Source of the DNA: Diploptera punctata
Taxonomy: Eukaryota > Arthropoda > Insecta > Blattodea > Blaberidae
Assembly: GCA_030220185.1 (NCBI GenBank)
Contig: JASPKZ010007249.1
Location: 992,001-1,056,000, forward strand
Direction of reading: 5' to 3'
Length of the DNA: 64,000 bases
The notes below the pieces were generated by a model. That model searched no databases and was not told the origin of the DNA. It saw only the letters and a list, made by a program, of their open reading frames with translations. Shown here one piece after another: positions 57,901 to 64,000 of the stretch; positions within the stretch are counted from its first letter, which is position 1; each line of letters opens with the position of its first letter. The position numbers and the translations under genes were made by a program.

Positions 57901-58182
57901 TTGCCGATATGGATATTCAGTGGGATGTACCACACAGAATATTAAATCATAGCACTTTCTGTTTATCTACAAAGTAAATATTAGAAATAAATGCTCATTT
58001 TATTACACAAAATTGAAAATAAAACAAAAATACGAGATTTCTCATTTATCGCTATGAAACACACTATTCTCAAAAATATTTAGAATTCTAATAAATTCAC
58101 GAAAAAACAATTCCATACATCACTTCAAAACTATGTTAAATGCATAAAGAACATAACTTTTATTTTTGAAGAGAAAAATTTT

Positions 58183-58256
58183 CGCCTAGACCGGGACTCG
58201 AACCCGGGACCCTTGGCTTTCCGGGCCAAGTGCTCTACCAACTGAGCTACCGAGGC
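58183..58256 (-). tRNA. tRNA-like sequence 1 of array
   Basis: 74 nt. Cloverleaf fits: D stem GCTC/GAGC, anticodon stem TTGGC/GCCAA with loop CCGGAAA (GGA at 34-36), T stem CCGGG/CCCGG with TTCGAGT. Position 33 is C, not the near-universal U, and the acceptor stem has one mismatch and a wobble, so a working tRNA is doubtful. It is a better Pol III promoter: A box TAGCTCAGTTGG, B box GGTTCGAGTCC. Confidence 0.6.
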
Positions 58257-58483
58257 GAGTTACGATCTAGACGCAAATTTTTCTCTTATGTATGTTGTAA
58301 TTCCCTCGCGCCAAATGCTTGAAACCATAGTTTCTATCTTTGCAAATGGCGGCTTCTTAGTTAAGAAGACATTTATTGGGAATTTAACACTACTTTATAG
58401 CCAGTAGGGCTTCTATTGAAGATTTTATTATTAATTTAACACTTCTCATTGAAGGATAAATTATATTTGAAGAGAAAAATTTT

Positions 58484-58557
58484 CGCCTAGACCGGGACTC
58501 GAACCCGGGACCCTTGGCTTTCCGGGCCAAGTGCTCTACCAACTGAGCTACCGAGGC
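58484..58557 (-). tRNA. tRNA-like sequence 2 of array
   Basis: Identical core to copy 1; spacing 301 bp. Confidence 0.6.
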
Positions 58558-58784
58558 GAGTTACGATCTAGACGCAAATTTTTCTCTTATGTATGTTGTA
58601 ATTCCCTCGCGCCAAATGCTTGAAACCATAGTTTCTATCTTTGCAAATGGCGGCTTCTTAGTTAAGAAGACATTTATTGGGAATTTAACACTACTTTATA
58701 GCCAGTAGGGCTTCTATTGACGATTTTATTATTAATTTAACACTTCTCATTGAAGGATAAATTATATTTGAAGAGAAAAATTTT

Positions 58785-58858
58785 CGCCTAGACCGGGACT
58801 CGAACCCGGGACCCTTGGCTTTCCGGGCCAAGTGCTCTACCAACTGAGCTACCGAGGC
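58785..58858 (-). tRNA. tRNA-like sequence 3 of array
   Basis: Identical core; the unit downstream has AATTTCCTCGCG where most have AATTCCCTCGCG, a mark also present in + unit 8. Confidence 0.6.
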
Positions 58859-59085
58859 GAGTTACGATCTAGACGCAAATTTTTCTCTTATGTATGTTGT
58901 AATTTCCTCGCGCCAAATGCTTGAAACCATAGTTTCTATCTTTGCAAATGGCGGCTTCTTAGTTAAGAAGACATTTATTGGGAATTTAACACTACTTTAT
59001 AGCCAGTAGGGCTTCTATTGACGATTTTATTATTAATTTAACACTTCTCATTGAAGGATAAATTATATTTGAAGAGAAAAATTTT

Positions 59086-59159
59086 CGCCTAGACCGGGAC
59101 TCGAACCCGGGACCCTTGGCTTTCCGGGCCAAGTGCTCTACCAACTGAGCTACCGAGGC
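59086..59159 (-). tRNA. tRNA-like sequence 4 of array
   Basis: Identical core; spacing 301 bp. Confidence 0.6.
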
Positions 59160-59386
59160 GAGTTACGATCTAGACGCAAATTTTTCTCTTATGTATGTTG
59201 TAATTCCCTCGCGCCAAATGCTTGAAACCATAGTTTCTATCTTTGCAAATGGCGGCTTCTTAGTTAAGAAGACATTTATTGGGAATTTAACACTACTTTA
59301 TAGCCAGTAGGGCTTCTATTGACGATTTTATTATTAATTTAACACTTCTCATTGAAGGATAAATTATATTTGAAGAGAAAAATTTT

Positions 59387-59460
59387 CGCCTAGACCGGGA
59401 CTCGAACCCGGGACCCTTGGCTTTCCGGGCCAAGTGCTCTACCAACTGAGCTACCGAGGC
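59387..59460 (-). tRNA. tRNA-like sequence 5 of array
   Basis: Identical core; the spacer to copy 6 lacks one T (TTATAATTT), giving 300 bp. Confidence 0.6.
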
Positions 59461-59686
59461 GAGTTACGATCTAGACGCAAATTTTTCTCTTATGTATGTT
59501 GTAATTCCCTCGCGCCAAATGCTTGAAACCATAGTTTCTATCTTTGCAAATGGCGGCTTCTTAGTTAAGAAGACATTTATTGGGAATTTAACACTACTTT
59601 ATAGCCAGTAGGGCTTCTATTGACGATTTTATTATAATTTAACACTTCTCATTGAAGGATAAATTATATTTGAAGAGAAAAATTTT

Positions 59687-59760
59687 CGCCTAGACCGGGA
59701 CTCGAACCCGGGACCCTTGGCTTTCCGGGCCAAGTGCTCTACCAACTGAGCTACCGAGGC
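59687..59760 (-). tRNA. tRNA-like sequence 6 of array
   Basis: Identical core; last unit before the orientation switch at about 59907. Confidence 0.6.
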
Positions 59761-60100
59761 GAGTTACGATCTAGACGCAAATTTTTCTCTTATGTATGTT
59801 GTAATTCCCTCGCGCCAAATGCTTGAAACCATAGTTTCTATCTTTGCAAATGGCGGCTTCTTAGTTAAGAAGACATTTATTGGGAATTTAACACTACTTT
59901 ATAGCCAATGAGAAGTGTTAAATTAATAATAAAATCGTCAATAGAAGCCCTACTGGCTATAAAGTAGTGTTAAATTCCCAATAAATGTCTTCTTAACTAA
60001 GAAGCCGCCATTTGCAAAGATAGAAACTATGGTTTCAAGCATTTGGCGCGAGGGAATTACAACATACATAAGAGAAAAATTTGCGTCTAGATCGTAACTC

Positions 60101-60174
60101 GCCTCGGTAGCTCAGTTGGTAGAGCACTTGGCCCGGAAAGCCAAGGGTCCCGGGTTCGAGTCCCGGTCTAGGCG
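60101..60174 (+). tRNA. tRNA-like sequence 7 of array
   Basis: First unit in + orientation, same core. Confidence 0.6.
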
Positions 60175-60401
60175 AAAATTTTTCTCTTCAAATATAATTT
60201 ATCCTTCAATGAGAAGTGTTAAATTAATAATAAAATCGTCAATAGAAGCCCTACTGGCTATAAAGTAGTGTTAAATTCCCAATAAATGTCTTCTTAACTA
60301 AGAAGCCGCCATTTGCAAAGATAGAAACTATGGTTTCAAGCATTTGGCGCGAGGAAATTACAACATACATAAGAGAAAAATTTGCGTCTAGATCGTAACT
60401 C

Positions 60402-60475
60402 GCCTCGGTAGCTCAGTTGGTAGAGCACTTGGCCCGGAAAGCCAAGGGTCCCGGGTTCGAGTCCCGGTCTAGGCG
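60402..60475 (+). tRNA. tRNA-like sequence 8 of array
   Basis: Same core; its 5' spacer reads CGCGAGGAAATT, the variant also seen beside copy 3. Confidence 0.6.
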
Positions 60476-60703
60476 AAAATTTTTCTCTTCAAATATAATT
60501 TATCCTTCAATGAGAAGTGTTAAATTAATAATAAAATCGTCAATAGAAGCCCTACTGGCTATAAAGTAGTGTTAAATTCCCAATAAATGTCTTCTTAACT
60601 AAGAAGCCGCCATTTGCAAAGATAAGAAACTATGGTTTCAAGCATTTGGCGCGAGGGAATTACAACATACATAAGAGAAAAATTTGCGTCTAGATCGTAA
60701 CTC

Positions 60704-60777
60704 GCCTCGGTAGCTCAGTTGGTAGAGCACTTGGCCCGGAAAGCCAAGGGTCCCGGGTTCGAGTCCCGGTCTAGGCG
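60704..60777 (+). tRNA. tRNA-like sequence 9 of array
   Basis: Same core; the 5' spacer has an extra A (AAGATAAGAAAC), spacing 302 bp. Confidence 0.6.
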
Positions 60778-61004
60778 AAAATTTTTCTCTTCAAATATAA
60801 TTTATCCTTCAATGAGAAGTGTTAAATTAATAATAAAATCGTCAATAGAAGCCCTACTGGCTATAAAGTAGTGTTAAATTCCCAATAAATGTCTTCTTAA
60901 CTAAGAAGCCGCCATTTGCAAAGATAGAAACTATGGTTTCAAGCATTTGGCGCGAGGGAATTACAACATACATAAGAGAAAAATTTGCGTCTAGATCGTA
61001 ACTC

Positions 61005-61078
61005 GCCTCGGTAGCTCAGTTGGTAGAGCACTTGGCCCGGAAAGCCAAGGGTCCCGGGTTCGAGTCCCGGTCTAGGCG
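61005..61078 (+). tRNA. tRNA-like sequence 10 of array
   Basis: Same core; followed by a unit cut at AATAAAATCGTC and then the right 16-bp repeat. Confidence 0.6.
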
Positions 61079-61160
61079 AAAATTTTTCTCTTCAAATATA
61101 ATTTATCCTTCAATGAGAAGTGTTAAATTAATAATAAAATCGTCAACATAACTTTTATTT

Positions 61161-62114
61161 GAAAAAAAAAAAACTCTTCTCATGTATCGTTAAAATAAAA
61201 ATCTTCCTTATTGTTGTTATTCAAGAGTAAAGACACCACAATCTTCGTATATATAATTTTCTGCCTCATCACAGCCAATAAATAAATTCTTGGCTTTGAC
61301 TCGTATAAGAGCCAATTTTCTTTTTCGATTCAGATAAGCCACTCGCCATATTAAAACAATAATGGACTGAAGCTGTATTGTTAACTGTTAATCACAAGAG
61401 TGAAGCAGCAAACAAACACACTCTGTACTGCAACAAAGAGCAACTGAAGCCACATTGTTAGCAGAAATACAGCCGACAACATCGCAGCAATCTCAAAACA
61501 TACTAGCTGTGTCAAGAGCAGTGATTGGTTGTAGCAGACACTCACTCACACTCAACTATTTTCTTATAGGCAGTAGAGGGCGAGTTTCTCCCCTTGCCCC
61601 TCATACAACCTAAACTTCAGAGCCGGAGATAGAGTGGCCAGAGTATACAAGAGTCTTAACCAACACCCAAAATGAGCACACTCAGAAATATGTAGGAAAT
61701 ATGACCAGACTGTTATAACAAACACAATGACAATCACCTAAAATATTTTCATAATATTTATATAATTTGTGTTTCATTTGTACCCAATGCTTAGTATGCT
61801 GGTTCCTATGTAGTTGTCACAATTTTTTCTCTCCCCTTTATTGAAGATTGGAATTATTAGAGATTTTGTCTTTCTACTATTTGCTATTTGGTAATTAAAA
61901 GATCAACAAATCTTAATAAAATTGATTGAGTGGATTGCACAATTCAATGAGATCCATTTTCTCCAGGTGTTTTAATAAATTACAGATTTATCAGAGTCAC
62001 TGTCAGTTTTTCCTTTCCATACACATATTTATTTTATCAGCAGAAGTCAGGAATGTCTGAATTCAAATCGAGACTACTCTAAAGAACTCCTATAATATTA
62101 GTATTCTATTATAG
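61161..62114. other. Intron 11 segment: no recognised feature
   Basis: A-rich run at 61161-61172, then unique-looking sequence. Confidence 0.45.
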
Positions 62115-62850
62115 AAATAAAATTAATTTTAGGCATCATCATCATCATCATCTTCAAGGTATGGGCCTGTTGGCACATTCTGCTCCCCGTTGCACAATAT
62201 GCTACAGGTCGTCCTTCCAACGTCATTTTGGTCTTCTTACATTTCTTCGGCCTTGAGGTTTGTAATGCTTGCATCTGTTTTGATAAATGGTTATTTGGCA
62301 TTCTTTGTACATGTTCAAACCATTTACATATATTTCTGTTTATTCTCCCGTTTATATTATATATTAGTAATTCATCTCTGATATCTTGACTTCTCTTCTG
62401 ATCTCTTAAAGATACATCTGCAACGGATCTTAGAAATCTCATTTCTATTGTTTCAATTTTATGTTTTTCAGAGATTGTTAAAGGCCAAGTCTCAGATCTG
62501 TATGTTAATATTAAAACAGAATTGTTTTGAAACATGTCCAAGAACAAATCAACATTAATATTGAGGTAAGATGTCCAGACCAAAAATAATATAACTGTAT
62601 GTTAATGTTGGAACGGCTACTGTTTTGTAAAATTTCAATTGAGTTTCTCTTGTAGTTATTTCTCAAATCTTCTTATTGAACCACATATCCGTTGAAATTT
62701 CCCTAATTTCTTCTCTATATCCAAATTTTGTAGGTATGATATCATGCATCCCAGGTAATTAAAACAAGTTACTTGTTCAATGATATTTGCTCCAATTACA
62801 ATTTTTTTTTCCTTTTATGCTGAGTTCCAATAAATGCCATGGACTTTCTT
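62115..62850 (-). pseudogene. LINE C-terminal fragment
   Basis: On the - strand: LTYRSETWPLTISEKHKIET, EMRFLRSVADVSLRDQ and WFEHVQRMPNNHLSKQ, then a (GAT)n tail. Further 5' sequence to 62850 is frameshifted (decayed counterpart of VMAF...YLGC). Same 3' tail type as the LINEs at 8262 and 36605. Confidence 0.75.
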
Positions 62851-63212
62851 TTCTCTGTTGATATCTTTAAAGACATTTATTTAAATATGAAGTATTGTAT
62901 TCCGGGATAGAAAAACTGTCATTGTTTGCAGCATGAGGCTAGTAATACTTAAATAGAATTGTACTATGTAAATTAGAAAATAATTTTTTAATAAGAAATA
63001 TGATAGTCAATAAACTGAAAAAAAAAAAATATATATATATATAAAAAATATTTCCAGAATTAAATATTGCAGTTTTCTACTTAATTCATCTTGAAAATTT
63101 TGTTTACAGATTACAATGAAATGTCGAGAAATTAAGAATTAAATGAAAGCCATGATCTTCAATCATAGAATATTTTTAAGAATAATATCAATAATGAAAA
63201 TATTAGTCTACT

Positions 63213-63402
63213 TAGTAATTAAGATATTTGGTCTTTGTATTCTTACCTCTTATGGTTGTTTTTGTTGAACATATGTTTCAAGGCTTGTGAACCCCATCTT
63301 CAGCAATTACAGACTGATTGGGACTCACAAGCCTTGAAACATATGTTCAACAAAAAATACCATAAGAAGTAAGAATACACAGACCAAATATCTTAATTAT
63401 TA
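63213..63402. repeat. 190-bp palindrome with hammerhead-like sequence
   Basis: Arms 63213-63303 and 63319-63402 are near inverses (CAAGCCTTGAAACATATG on the right). The left arm on the - strand contains CTGAAGA, a wobble-rich stem II and GAAAC (63265-63306); the right arm has lost two core bases. Stem I is poor. Confidence 0.6.
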
Positions 63403-63416
63403 AATAAACCTCTTAA

Positions 63417-64000
63417 CCCTTAACTGGAGTTGTGGGGTCTTTTATGATACCAAGGAAACCCCTGATATTCTTTTAAAATCCATTTCTTTTCGAAATCCTT
63501 TCGTGTAGCTTTCCCTTTGTTTAACATTAACCCTTAGCCATTATCTGTATTTGTAAGTACTGTTACTTTCTCTGTGCATAGGTAAAATAATGAGTGGTAT
63601 CCTTTAAGACCCCACAACTCCAGTTGCGTTCCAGTATTTGTCTTGAACATTAGTTTATGTGACTGTGGTATAGTTGGTGTTAATATAGCTTATCATGCCC
63701 GTAAACATAAGTCAGTGCTTGATACTGATTTCCTGGACTTTAGTACTAATGTTTTGGAAGAATATGAGGGCAGTGATGTAAGTGAATGTGGGGATGAAAA
63801 GATCCTGACTATAATTATTCTGAACATGAAACAGATTCAGAACTAGAATGTGACTGAATTTGTTTAGCATCTCCTCCCAAACATACATGAAACATATAAT
63901 AGACATCACAGAGTATGGGTTTAGAGATGATCAAACAATTATTTCACATGTAGCTAAAAAAAGAAAAATCTGCCATTTTGCTGTCTAATGTGCACCATTC
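63417..64000 (+). mobile_element. piggyBac-like transposon, 5' part (continues past window)
   Basis: TTAA at 63413-63416 followed by CCCTTAACTGGAGTTGTGGG. An inner inverted copy of the end (GACCCCACAACTCCAGTTG) lies near 63609-63627. A coding region follows: acidic N-terminus FLDFSTNVLEEYEGSDVSEC, then in another frame DPDYNYSEHETDSELE. The frame change and a stop after SELECD suggest decay, but the catalytic region is outside the window. Confidence 0.7.

Larger units (their letters stand above)
58150..61160. repeat. Palindromic array of ten 301-bp tRNA-like units, with 16-bp flanking direct repeat
   Basis: Six units on the - strand (to about 59907) are followed by four on the + strand. Unit parts, read on +: AAGAGAAAAATTTGCGTC, tRNA-like 74-mer, GAAAATTTTTCTCTTC, AATGAGAAGTGTTAAATT, GCCCTACTGGCTATAAAG, TCTTCTTAACTAAGAAG and GCATTTGGCGCGAGG. 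Units differ by single bases or indels. AACATAACTTTTATTT stands at both borders (58150-58165 and 61145-61160). The turning point joins TTTATAGCCA to ATGAGAAGTG, so the last left unit is cut inside. Confidence 0.92.

Noticed and set aside
58183..61078. Ten working tRNA genes for one amino acid
   Set aside because: C33 in every copy, an acceptor mismatch and the embedding in a mobile-looking unit argue against decoding function; kept as tRNA-like with moderate confidence.
58150..61160. CRISPR-like array (regular repeats)
   Set aside because: The whole 301-bp unit is repeated, including the spacers, in a eukaryotic context, with an orientation switch.

Overview
The window is eukaryotic: protein-coding exons are short, separated by multi-kilobase AT-rich introns with GT/AG borders, and the introns are packed with tRNA-derived SINEs, LINE remnants, Penelope-like elements and DNA transposons. 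The one recognisable host gene is an astacin metalloprotease of the BMP1/tolloid family, on the + strand. Intron size, tRNA-SINE density and Penelope, hAT, piggyBac, Tigger and Harbinger-like elements suggest an insect with a large genome. A cockroach or termite relative is plausible, but that is inference.

The tolloid gene is visible as eleven exons: prodomain plus protease N-terminus (373-912), protease (15266-15444, 17304-17410, 18893-19019), CUB1 (20399-20623, 28082-28204), CUB2 (30611-30756, 31137-31332), EGF1 (32328-32450) and CUB3 (34957-35117, 51360-51546). All ten exon-exon junctions keep one reading frame and the exons total 2114 nt. The signal-peptide exon(s) lie left of the window, and EGF2, CUB4 and CUB5 are expected to the right. 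Introns reach 14.4 kb (after exon 1) and 16.2 kb (after exon 10).

The introns hold nested mobile DNA. 1-15 kb: SINEs and LINE 3' ends. 15.5-16.5 kb: a LINE fragment just after exon 2. 21.9-24.8 kb: a defective hAT element with an 8-bp target duplication inside a SINE. 25.7-27.7 kb: a large palindrome made of two inverted Penelope C-termini. 29.4-33.5 kb: diverged copies of a unit of about 300 bp with a tRNA-like core, around exons 7-9. 36.5-38.8 kb: an inverted-repeat element carrying a LINE RNase H piece, one arm split by another LINE. 45.7-48.9 kb: a decayed ORF of an unnamed arthropod family, hit by two Harbinger-like elements. 52.8-57.9 kb: short Penelope-derived elements, LINE RT remnants and a Tigger derivative.

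The most striking structure is at 58.15-61.16 kb: ten near-identical units of about 301 bp, each with a 74-nt tRNA-like sequence, six in one orientation and four in the other, bounded by a 16-bp direct repeat. That boundary suggests the whole palindromic array was inserted as one piece. Three further places hold hammerhead-ribozyme-like cores, all inside palindromes: 26.3/27.5 kb (in the Penelope C-termini), 42.5 kb and 63.3 kb. A piggyBac-like element begins at 63417 and runs off the right end.
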